Assembly: GCA_017400025.1 (NCBI GenBank)
Contig: JAFQAF010000020.1
Location: 1-5,166, forward strand
Reading direction: 5' to 3'
Source of the DNA: Oscillospiraceae bacterium
GTDB taxonomy: Bacteria; Bacillota_A; Clostridia; Oscillospirales; Ruminococcaceae
DNA: 5,166 bases
The notes below the pieces were generated by a model. That model was not told the origin of the DNA. It was given only the letters and a program-made list of their open reading frames with translations, and did not search any database. A program made the translations under genes and the position numbers. This document shows positions 1-5,166 of this stretch, piece after piece. Each line of letters opens with the position of its first letter. Position 1 is the stretch's first letter.

Positions 1-25
1 AGACAAACATAAAAAGGAGAAAACT

Positions 26-1177
26 ATGTCAAGAGTATTTTTTACATCAGAATCAGTTACTGAAGGCCATCCTGATAAAATCGCAGACCAGATTTCAGAC
101 GCAGTTCTGGACGAAATCCTGGCAAACGACCCTGACGGCCGTGTAGCCTGCGAAACAGCTGTTACAACAGGTATGGTTGTATGCATCGGTGAAATCACAA
201 CAAAACACAACGTAAATATCCCTGAAGTTGCAAGAAACGTTATCAGAGAAATCGGTTATGACAGAGCAAAATACGGTTTCGACTGTGACACATGTTCCGT
301 TATCACATCCATCGACAAACAGTCTGCAGATATCGCACTGGGCACAAATGATGAAGTAGGCGGTGCAGGCGACCAGGGTATGATGTTCGGTTTTGCCTGT
401 GACGAAACAAAAGAACTTATGCCTCTGCCAATCTCCCTTGCCCACAAACTGTCAAAAAGACTGTCTGAAGTAAGAAAGAACGGCACACTGGATTACCTCC
501 GTCCGGACGGTAAAACACAGGTAACAGTTGAATACATCAACGATGTTCCTGCAAGAGTGGATACAGTTGTTATCTCCAGCCAGCATTCACCTGAAGTTTC
601 CCTGGAACAGATCAGAACAGACATTATTGAAAATGTTATCAGACCTATCATTCCGGCAGAACTTATGGATGATGAAACAAAATTCTTCATCAACCCTACA
701 GGCCGTTTTGTAGTGGGTGGTCCACAGGGTGACTCCGGTCTTACAGGCAGAAAAATCATTGTTGATACATACGGCGGCTATGCACGTCACGGCGGCGGTG
801 CATTTTCCGGCAAAGACCCTACAAAGGTTGACCGTTCCGCAGCCTATGCAGCAAGATATGTTGCTAAAAATATCGTAGCAGCAGGCCTGGCAAAAAAATG
901 TGAAGTTCAGATTGCATACGCTATCGGTATTGCAAAACCTGTTTCTGTACTGGTTGAAACATTCGGCACAAACACAGTGGAAGTTGAAAAAATCGAAGCA
1001 GCAGTTTCACAGGTATTTGACCTGAGCCCAAGAGCTATCATCGATACTCTTGACCTGCGCAAACCAATCTACCGTCAGCTGGCAGCTTACGGTCACATCG
1101 GCCGTGAAGACCTGGGCGTAAAATGGGAAAACACAGACAAAGTTGATGCACTGAAAGCTGCAATCAAAGCAATGTAA
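26..1177 (+). CDS. metK: S-adenosylmethionine synthetase (methionine adenosyltransferase)
   Basis: This cytosolic enzyme makes S-adenosylmethionine from methionine and ATP, releasing phosphate and pyrophosphate; the product is the main methyl donor of the cell. The protein is 383 residues, the usual bacterial length, and looks complete. Signature motifs are visible: the N-terminal [12 protein letters not shown] block (residues 7-18, with His15 and Asp17 at the ATP and Mg positions known in the family), the GAGDQG hexapeptide at 113-118, and the glycine-rich GGGAFSGKD loop at 256-264. The three-repeat MetK fold is expected from the family. ATG at 26 is preceded by AAGGAG (14-19) at 6-base spacing, so the start is secure. 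Codon use is strongly biased (Thr nearly always ACA, Arg mostly AGA or CGT), as in highly expressed genes. Only 25 upstream bases are present, so any promoter or SAM riboswitch lies outside the window. A strong terminator follows the stop by 5 bases. Confidence 0.98.
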   Translation: MSRVFFTSESVTEGHPDKIADQISDAVLDEILANDPDGRVACETAVTTGMVVCIGEITTKHNVNIPEVARNVIREIGYDRAKYGFDCDTCSVITSIDKQSADIALGTNDEVGGAGDQGMMFGFACDETKELMPLPISLAHKLSKRLSEVRKNGTLDYLRPDGKTQVTVEYINDVPARVDTVVISSQHSPEVSLEQIRTDIIENVIRPIIPAELMDDETKFFINPTGRFVVGGPQGDSGLTGRKIIVDTYGGYARHGGGAFSGKDPTKVDRSAAYAARYVAKNIVAAGLAKKCEVQIAYAIGIAKPVSVLVETFGTNTVEVEKIEAAVSQVFDLSPRAIIDTLDLRKPIYRQLAAYGHIGREDLGVKWENTDKVDALKAAIKAM

Positions 1178-1182
1178 TATTC

Positions 1183-1210
1183 AGCACCCGGTTTATCCGG
1201 GTGCTTTTTT
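1183..1210 (+). terminator. Rho-independent terminator of metK
   Basis: The arms AGCACCCGG (1183-1191) and CCGGGTGCT (1197-1205) pair perfectly over 9 bp around a 5-base TTTAT loop, followed directly by a T run through 1210. It begins 5 bases after the metK stop codon. This is a canonical intrinsic terminator and should separate metK transcription from the CDF gene downstream. Confidence 0.95.
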
Positions 1211-1220
1211 GTTGCCGGTG

Positions 1221-1248
1221 TTGACATTTGAAATAAAAAATGTAAAAT
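1221..1248 (+). promoter_or_regulatory. Predicted sigma-A-type promoter for the CDF transporter gene
   Basis: A perfect -35 box TTGACA lies at 1221-1226. With a 16-base spacer it is followed by TAAAAT (1243-1248), which matches the -10 consensus at 5 of 6 positions. It sits just after the metK terminator and about 45 bases before the GTG start, giving an expected leader of roughly 38 bases. The region is AT-rich and offers further -10-like sites (TAAAAT 1250-1255, TATTAT 1263-1268), so the exact start site is uncertain. Confidence 0.7.
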
Positions 1249-1268
1249 GTAAAATAATGTAATATTAT
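1241..1268 (+). repeat. Short TGTAAAA tandem repeat and small inverted repeat in the CDF promoter region
   Basis: TGTAAAA occurs twice in direct tandem (1241-1247 and 1248-1254), followed by a related TGTAATA (1258-1264). An inverted repeat ATAAT (1254-1258) / ATTAT (1264-1268) overlaps the end, and within it TAATATTA (1260-1267) is a perfect 8-base palindrome. The position at and just after the predicted -10 would suit an operator, but the AT-rich composition makes chance symmetry plausible. Confidence 0.35.
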
Positions 1269-1281
1269 ATGTTTTATTCAC

Positions 1282-1286
1282 GGAGG
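1282..1286 (+). promoter_or_regulatory. Ribosome binding site that sets the CDF start at GTG 1293
   Basis: A perfect GGAGG lies 6 bases before GTG 1293. The in-frame ATG at 1269 has no Shine-Dalgarno sequence upstream, and the GGAGG would lie inside its coding sequence. This site decides the start in favour of GTG. Confidence 0.88.
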
Positions 1287-1292
1287 TTTATC

Positions 1293-2468
1293 GTGGTCAA
1301 TATTCTTGTAAAAATGTTTATAAAGGATTCAGACAATGTTCAGAATCCACAGGTCCGCGGTGCTTACGGTATGCTGTGCAGCACAGTGGGCATCCTGCTG
1401 AATATAGTTCTCTTTGCCGGCAAATTCTTTGCAGGCACTATCAGCAAATCAGTTTCCATCACAGCAGACGCTTTCAACAACCTTTCTGATGCCGGTTCAT
1501 CTGTTATTACTCTGCTGGGCTTCAGACTGGCAGGCCAGAAACCGGACCCTGAACATCCCTTTGGTCACGGCAGAATAGAGTATCTTTCCGGTCTTGCAGT
1601 GTCTATGGCCATACTCCTTATGGGCTGGGAACTGGCCACATCTTCCGTTGATAAAATACTGCATCCGCGGCCGGTTGAATTCAGCCTGCTGTCTGTTGCA
1701 ATACTTGCAGTGTCAATCGGTGTAAAGCGGTATATGGGCATTTACAACAACAGCATTGGTGACAAAATCGGCTCTGCTGCCATGAAGGCCACCGGTGCAG
1801 ACTGCTTCAGTGACTGCATCTCTACAGCAGTGGTTCTTGCAGCAGCAGTTGTGAGCCATTTCACAGGCCTTGTTATTGACGGCTGGTGCGGTCTGCTTAT
1901 CTCTGTATTTATTCTCCGCGCAGGTATCGAAGCCGCAAAGGACACAATTTCTCCTCTCCTTGGCCAGAGACCGGACGAAGAACTTGTAGAGCGGATTTAT
2001 GCTCTTGTAATGTCACATCCGGAGGTTGTCGGTGTGCACGATCTTGTGGTTCATGACTACGGCCCGGGCAGACTTATGATTACTCTCCACGCAGAAGTAA
2101 ATGCATCTGCAGACTTTATTGAAACACACGATGTCATTGACAATATCGAGGAAGAACTGAAGGAAAAACTCAGCTGTGAAGCTACTATACATATGGACCC
2201 TGTGGCTGCAGACGATGAAAATGTGCAGAGATTAAGGGAAGAAATCGCCCTGCGCATGGGAGAGCTGTTCAACGGCGATGTTTCTATCCACGACTTCAGA
2301 ATGGTAAACGGTAATACACATACAAACGTTATTTTTGATATTGTTATTCCGCATAAATTCAGATTTACAGAAGCAAAGGTAATGGAAATGGCAAAAGAAA
2401 ACATTCTTGCAATGGACGAAGGCCAGTACCGCGCTGTTGTAAAGGTGGACCATTCATATATCGGTTGA
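1293..2468 (+). CDS. Cation diffusion facilitator efflux transporter, probably manganese type (MntE-like)
   Basis: This is an inner-membrane antiporter of the CDF family, which exports divalent metal ions in exchange for protons and works as a dimer. From GTG 1293 the protein is 391 residues. Six hydrophobic helices are visible near residues 26-48, 53-80, 96-122, 129-152, 166-192 and 195-216, with the family HPFGHGR signature near 89-95. The membrane metal site reads N62-x3-D66 in helix 2 and D170-x3-D174 in helix 5. Zinc CDFs usually have His in one or both pairs, whereas the Asn-Asp-Asp-Asp set is known from manganese exporters such as pneumococcal MntE, so manganese is inferred. The cytoplasmic part has a first domain (about 228-303) and a similar second one (about 308-389), making the protein longer than classic CDFs of about 300 residues. 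It has its own promoter and is not in an operon with metK. Family assignment is very sure; the metal is not proven. Confidence 0.95.
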   Translation: MVNILVKMFIKDSDNVQNPQVRGAYGMLCSTVGILLNIVLFAGKFFAGTISKSVSITADAFNNLSDAGSSVITLLGFRLAGQKPDPEHPFGHGRIEYLSGLAVSMAILLMGWELATSSVDKILHPRPVEFSLLSVAILAVSIGVKRYMGIYNNSIGDKIGSAAMKATGADCFSDCISTAVVLAAAVVSHFTGLVIDGWCGLLISVFILRAGIEAAKDTISPLLGQRPDEELVERIYALVMSHPEVVGVHDLVVHDYGPGRLMITLHAEVNASADFIETHDVIDNIEEELKEKLSCEATIHMDPVAADDENVQRLREEIALRMGELFNGDVSIHDFRMVNGNTHTNVIFDIVIPHKFRFTEAKVMEMAKENILAMDEGQYRAVVKVDHSYIG

Positions 2469-2488
2469 TTTTTCACAAAATAAATACA

Positions 2489-2528
2489 GGCCGCATACTT
2501 TAGGTTAACAACTTAAAGAGGTGCGGCC
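2489..2528 (+). promoter_or_regulatory. Long hairpin occluding the ribosome site of the small gene (or atypical terminator)
   Basis: GGCCGCA (2489-2495) pairs with TGCGGCC (2522-2528). Inside, CTTTAGGTT (2498-2506) pairs with AACTTAAAG (2510-2518), including one G-T pair, around a 3-base loop. A small internal loop (TA against AGG) separates the two stems. The only Shine-Dalgarno-like sequence for the next gene, GAGG at 2518-2521, lies in this 3' arm and internal loop, and the helix ends exactly one base before its ATG. The location 20 bases after the CDF stop would also fit a terminator, but the T run (2532-2536) starts only after ATGA, so it is not canonical. Confidence 0.75.
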
Positions 2529-2840
2529 ATGATTTTTGATTTGTATATGATAGTACTTACAGCCTTTGCTGTTTTCGGAATGTATTCTGCTGCGGAAATG
2601 GTTTTCACAGCCATAATATCTGCGGGAACTCCGCCTTCAGTTACCGTTATGCTGTACGATGATTCTGAACCGGTGTATGAAAAGCTGAAAATCCTGCACA
2701 ACTCTGTGCCCAATAATTGTATACTGATGGTGGGGGAAGATACCGGCGATGTGAAAATCTGTGAAGACATAAAGGTGTGCAGAGTTTGTGAAATATCAGA
2801 ATATGTTACAGATGTTTTATTTACAAAAAGAGACGGTTGA
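2529..2840 (+). CDS. Small membrane-anchored protein of unknown function
   Basis: I do not recognise this 103-residue protein. Residues about 7-31 are hydrophobic and form one likely membrane helix near the N terminus, with no obvious signal-peptidase site. The rest is a small soluble domain with an alternating pattern: a strand-like segment (SVTVMLYDD, about 37-45), a helix-like segment with charged residues (about 46-57), a second strand (NCILMVGED, about 63-71), and a tail with three cysteines (78, 84 and 87). ATG 2529 is preceded by GAGG at 7-base spacing, but this site lies in a hairpin. Codon use resembles the neighbouring genes, which supports real coding. It lies 60 bases after the CDF stop and its 3' end carries the recD2 promoter. 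No separate promoter is clear, so it may depend on read-through from the CDF gene. A function cannot be assigned. Confidence 0.8.
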   Translation: MIFDLYMIVLTAFAVFGMYSAAEMVFTAIISAGTPPSVTVMLYDDSEPVYEKLKILHNSVPNNCILMVGEDTGDVKICEDIKVCRVCEISEYVTDVLFTKRDG

Positions 2841-2848
2841 ATTATAAT
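2820..2848 (+). promoter_or_regulatory. Near-consensus sigma-A promoter for recD2-comF
   Basis: TTTACA (2820-2825, 5 of 6 matches to TTGACA) is followed after exactly 17 bases by a perfect TATAAT (2843-2848). The -35 box is inside the last codons of the small gene and the -10 box just after its stop. Transcription would be expected to begin near 2855, only about 10 bases before ATG 2865 but 25 bases before TTG 2880. Confidence 0.75.
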
Positions 2849-2866
2849 ATATAAGTAATATTAAAT

Positions 2867-2870
2867 GGAG
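2867..2870 (+). promoter_or_regulatory. recD2: Ribosome binding site supporting a TTG start for recD2
   Basis: GGAG at 2867-2870 lies 9 bases before TTG 2880. The in-frame ATG 2865, which overlaps this element, has only AT-rich sequence upstream with no Shine-Dalgarno match. The site therefore favours TTG 2880. Confidence 0.6.
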
Positions 2871-2879
2871 TATTATAAA

Positions 2880-5081
2880 TTGCAGGAACTTGAAAGATTA
2901 GAGGGCACAATTTTATATATAACCTTTCACAGTCAGGATACCGGCTTCACAGTGCTGGAGCTGGAAACCGATGATGATGTGGTTACCGTTGTGGGTGAAA
3001 TGGCAGGTGTGGCACCGGGACAGCAGCTTGTTGTGCAGGGCACATATTCCAATCACCCTTCTTTCGGTGTGCAGTTTAAGGTACAGAACTATGAAGTTGC
3101 CATGCCGGTTGATGTAAATGCTATGCTCAGCTATCTTTCCAGCGGTGCAGTAAAAGGCATAGGCCCGGTTACAGCGCGCAGGATAATGAAAGAATTCGGC
3201 GAAAGAGCCTTTGAAATTCTTGAAACAGACCCGGTTGCCCTTTCAAAGGTGAAAGGGATTTCTTACAGAATGGCACTGGAAATACAGGCAGAGTTCCAGA
3301 GAATATACGGCATCCAGGATGTTATAGCAAACCTTGCGGCCTATGGCCTTTCCGCAGCACAGGCAATCGCTCTGTACGGCGTATATGGCAGCACTGCTGC
3401 AGAGGTTGTGCACACCAATCCTTTTGTTCTGTGCAACGAACCCTGCAATCTGCCTTTTGAGCAGGCAGATGATATTGCCATGCGCCTTATGTCTCTTGAT
3501 TATGACAACCACCGGCGAATAGCAGGGGGGATTATGTATGTTCTCCGCCACAATTCCCGGAACGGCCACTGCTGTGTGCCCTATGACAGGCTTGTTGAGA
3601 CTGTTTCGGGCTATATCGGTGTGGAGCCCGAAAAGGTGGAAAGTGCCATAGAAGAAAACTGTGATGAAGGCAGCCTTTTTATAGAAAATATAAATGACAG
3701 GGATTTTGTATATCCTGCACAGCTTTATGCTGCAGAAATGGTTTCCGCTGCAAGGCTGGCACAGCTGCTTTCCGCAACTCCCAAAATAAACGGTGATATT
3801 CACAGTACAATAAAAACTGTTCAGAGAATGCTGGATATACAGTATGCCCCAAACCAGATAAAAGCCCTTGAAAAGGTGGCCCGGAGCAGAGTATGCATTA
3901 TCACCGGCGGCCCGGGTACAGGTAAAACCACATTGGTAAAAGGTATTATTGCAATGTTTGAAATGCAGGCAGATGTTGTCAGCCTGTGTGCACCTACCGG
4001 CCGTGCGGCAAAACGCCTGTCTGAACTTTCCGGCAGAAATGCAAAGACCATTCATCGCCTGCTTGAGGTTGTACCCGGCAGCAGGAATGATATAAAATTC
4101 CAGCGCAACCAGGATAACCCCATCCCATGCGATGTTCTTATTGTTGACGAATTCTCAATGGTGGATATAGTGCTGTTCAGCCAGCTGATTACCGCAGTAA
4201 AAGACGGCTGCAGGATAGTGCTGGTGGGGGATTACAATCAGCTGCCGGCAGTGGGCCCCGGCAATATCCTCAAGGATATGCTGGAAAGCGGTCTTGTACC
4301 CAATGTACAGCTGACAGATATTTTCCGTCAGGCACGGGAAAGTGATATTGTGGTAAACTCCCACGCCATAAACAGTGGCGTCTTTCCAAAAACATCCGGC
4401 AGGACGGGGGATTATTTCTTTATTGACTGCGATGAAAACTCTGTGGAGGCAATGGTCAGCAGTCTTGTAAGCACCCGTCTGCCACGAGCATACGGCTTTG
4501 CCAGCTTTGAGGATATACAGATTCTCTGCCCTTCCCGCAAACGCCGCGGCGGAACCCGGAACCTTAACACTGTTATGCAGAAAACCCTCAACCCTCCACG
4601 GGAAAGGAAAAACGAACTTGTTTTCAACGGCATAACCTTCCGCACCGGCGACAAGGTAATGCAGATAAAAAACAATTATGACCTGGAATTTGTAAGGGAC
4701 AACGGGGAAAACGATGTGGGCGTGTTCAACGGGGATATCGGCCAGATTGAAAAGGTGGATAAATTCAACAAGACTCTCACCATACGTTTTGATGACAAAA
4801 CTTATGTATACGAGCAGGAATTTTTCTCACAGCTGGAGCATGCCTGGGCAGTGACGGTTCACAAAAGCCAGGGCAGTGAGTTCAGGGCAGTAATACTCTG
4901 TCTTTCCGATGTGCCTAATGAACTGCAGTACCGCAATCTGCTTTACACTGCATTCACAAGGGCAAAGGAACTGCTGGTGGTTGTGGGCAAGCCCCGGATA
5001 CTGGGAAATATGGTTACAAACAACAAAAAACAGCTGCGCTACAGCGGCATAAAACATTTTCTGGAGGAATACTGTGTCTGA
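2880..5081 (+). CDS. recD2: RecD2-type ATP-dependent 5'-3' DNA helicase (YrrC-like)
   Basis: This is a superfamily 1B helicase that acts without RecBC and is linked to DNA repair and replication-fork maintenance. From TTG 2880 it has 733 residues, within the family range; from ATG 2865 it would have 738. The order of parts is typical: an N-terminal beta domain (ERLEGTILYITF and onward, about 5-75), helix-hairpin-helix elements (VKGIGP at 91-96, KVKGIS near 123-128), then the helicase core. Core motifs are the Walker A loop GGPGTGKTT (343-351, Lys349), motif Ia APTGRAAKRL (371-380), Walker B VDEFSM (422-427, Asp423 and Glu424), GDYNQLP (450-456), the FRQ arginine motif (482-484), VHKSQGSEF (660-668) and YTAFTRAK (689-696). 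All catalytic motifs look intact. A later hairpin element near 190-193 reads NLPF where GIGF is common. The gene has its own predicted promoter and overlaps comF by 8 bases. The product assignment is secure; the start is about 60-70% sure. Confidence 0.95.
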   Translation: MQELERLEGTILYITFHSQDTGFTVLELETDDDVVTVVGEMAGVAPGQQLVVQGTYSNHPSFGVQFKVQNYEVAMPVDVNAMLSYLSSGAVKGIGPVTARRIMKEFGERAFEILETDPVALSKVKGISYRMALEIQAEFQRIYGIQDVIANLAAYGLSAAQAIALYGVYGSTAAEVVHTNPFVLCNEPCNLPFEQADDIAMRLMSLDYDNHRRIAGGIMYVLRHNSRNGHCCVPYDRLVETVSGYIGVEPEKVESAIEENCDEGSLFIENINDRDFVYPAQLYAAEMVSAARLAQLLSATPKINGDIHSTIKTVQRMLDIQYAPNQIKALEKVARSRVCIITGGPGTGKTTLVKGIIAMFEMQADVVSLCAPTGRAAKRLSELSGRNAKTIHRLLEVVPGSRNDIKFQRNQDNPIPCDVLIVDEFSMVDIVLFSQLITAVKDGCRIVLVGDYNQLPAVGPGNILKDMLESGLVPNVQLTDIFRQARESDIVVNSHAINSGVFPKTSGRTGDYFFIDCDENSVEAMVSSLVSTRLPRAYGFASFEDIQILCPSRKRRGGTRNLNTVMQKTLNPPRERKNELVFNGITFRTGDKVMQIKNNYDLEFVRDNGENDVGVFNGDIGQIEKVDKFNKTLTIRFDDKTYVYEQEFFSQLEHAWAVTVHKSQGSEFRAVILCLSDVPNELQYRNLLYTAFTRAKELLVVVGKPRILGNMVTNNKKQLRYSGIKHFLEEYCV
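5063..5067 (+). promoter_or_regulatory. comF: Ribosome binding site for comF inside the end of recD2
   Basis: GGAGG lies 6 bases before GTG 5074, within the last codons of recD2. It supports the GTG start and translational coupling of the two genes. Confidence 0.85.
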
Positions 5082-5166
5082 TTTTCTCAAATCGCTGAAA
5101 GAACTGGTTTTTCCTTCCCGCTGTATCTGCTGCGGCAGGCTGGCAGATGACAAGCATCTGTGCAGC
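5074..5166 (+). CDS. comF: ComF family protein, N-terminal fragment (cut by window edge)
   Basis: Only the first 31 codons are present. They read as a short amphipathic lead, then FPSRCICCG (residues 13-21) and a further Cys at 30. This matches the N-terminal zinc-finger start of ComF proteins, where an FPxxCxxCG segment is followed about ten residues later by a second cysteine pair. ComF is known in naturally transformable bacteria as a cytosolic factor needed for handling incoming single-stranded DNA, and its C-terminal part is a phosphoribosyltransferase-like domain that would lie outside this window. GTG 5074 is preceded by a perfect GGAGG and overlaps the recD2 stop by 8 bases in another frame, implying co-transcription and coupled translation. 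The identification rests on a short stretch, but motif, position and neighbour agree. Whether the host is transformable cannot be told. Confidence 0.82.
   Translation, partial: MSDFLKSLKELVFPSRCICCGRLADDKHLCS

Noticed and set aside
1..25. SAM riboswitch upstream of metK
   Set aside because: Such elements are known before metK in many Firmicutes, but only 25 bases are visible and they hold just the ribosome site.
1211..1292. Manganese (yybP-ykoY) riboswitch before the CDF gene
   Set aside because: The interval is only about 80 bases, mostly promoter and AT-rich repeats, with no room for or sign of the structured element.
2057..2476. Open frame of 139 codons on the - strand opposite the CDF gene
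   Set aside because: It is a shadow of the CDF coding frame; the Ser/Ile/Phe-rich product has no motif and the + strand protein is clearly real.
2489..2536. Hairpin as a plain intrinsic terminator of the CDF gene
   Set aside because: It is not called as such because the stem is followed by ATGA before the five-T run and the 3' arm holds the next gene's ribosome site. It remains an alternative.
2513..2770. - strand frame opposite the small gene, as an alternative to it
   Set aside because: The + strand frame has an ATG with a GAGG site, neighbour-like codon use and a sensible membrane-helix pattern, while the - strand product is low-complexity Ser/Ile-rich.
3243..4055. Long open frame on the - strand (270 codons)
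   Set aside because: It lies wholly inside recD2 on the opposite strand, its product is unusually rich in Cys, His and Tyr with no recognisable motif, and recD2 is unambiguously coding there.
4827..5153. Open frame on the - strand across the end of recD2 and start of comF
   Set aside because: It is antisense to two well-supported genes and has no family-like features.
1..5166. CRISPR array, insertion sequence, tRNA/rRNA or phage/defence genes
   Set aside because: No spaced direct repeats, transposase-like reading frames, terminal inverted repeats or RNA-gene signatures were seen; the window is filled with housekeeping genes.

Overview
The window looks like chromosomal housekeeping DNA from a low-to-mid GC Gram-positive bacterium. 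It is most likely a member of the Clostridia, and perhaps the Oscillospiraceae/Ruminococcaceae group. This is inferred from the strong GGAGG-type ribosome sites, use of GTG and TTG starts, the gene content (metK, a long CDF transporter, recD2, comF), and remembered similarity of the MetK and CDF proteins to clostridial ones. No database search was possible. All supported genes are on the + strand, and no stretch over 300 bases lacks a gene.

Layout. Bases 26-1177 hold a complete metK (S-adenosylmethionine synthetase), closed by a textbook intrinsic terminator at 1183-1210. A short AT-rich intergenic region carries a sigma-A-like promoter (1221-1248). It leads to a cation diffusion facilitator (CDF) efflux transporter, best started at GTG 1293 and ending at 2468. 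Its membrane metal-site residues (Asn-Asp-Asp-Asp) point to manganese rather than zinc. Its soluble C-terminal part appears to be two tandem copies of the usual cytoplasmic domain. A 40-base hairpin (2489-2528) then overlaps the ribosome site of a small gene (2529-2840) for an unrecognised 103-residue protein with one membrane segment. The end of that gene carries a near-consensus promoter (2820-2848) for recD2, whose best start is TTG 2880. recD2 ends at 5081 and overlaps by 8 bases the start of comF (GTG 5074), which runs off the right edge.

How the parts relate. metK is its own transcription unit at its 3' end, and the CDF gene has its own promoter. recD2 and comF are translationally coupled and probably co-transcribed, joining a 5'-3' DNA helicase with a protein of the DNA-uptake/recombination pathway. 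I see no mobile element, CRISPR array, tRNA or rRNA. I found no convincing new multi-gene system. The points most worth a second look are the hairpin over the small gene's start, the small protein itself, the duplicated CDF C-terminal domain, and the start and promoter arrangement of recD2.
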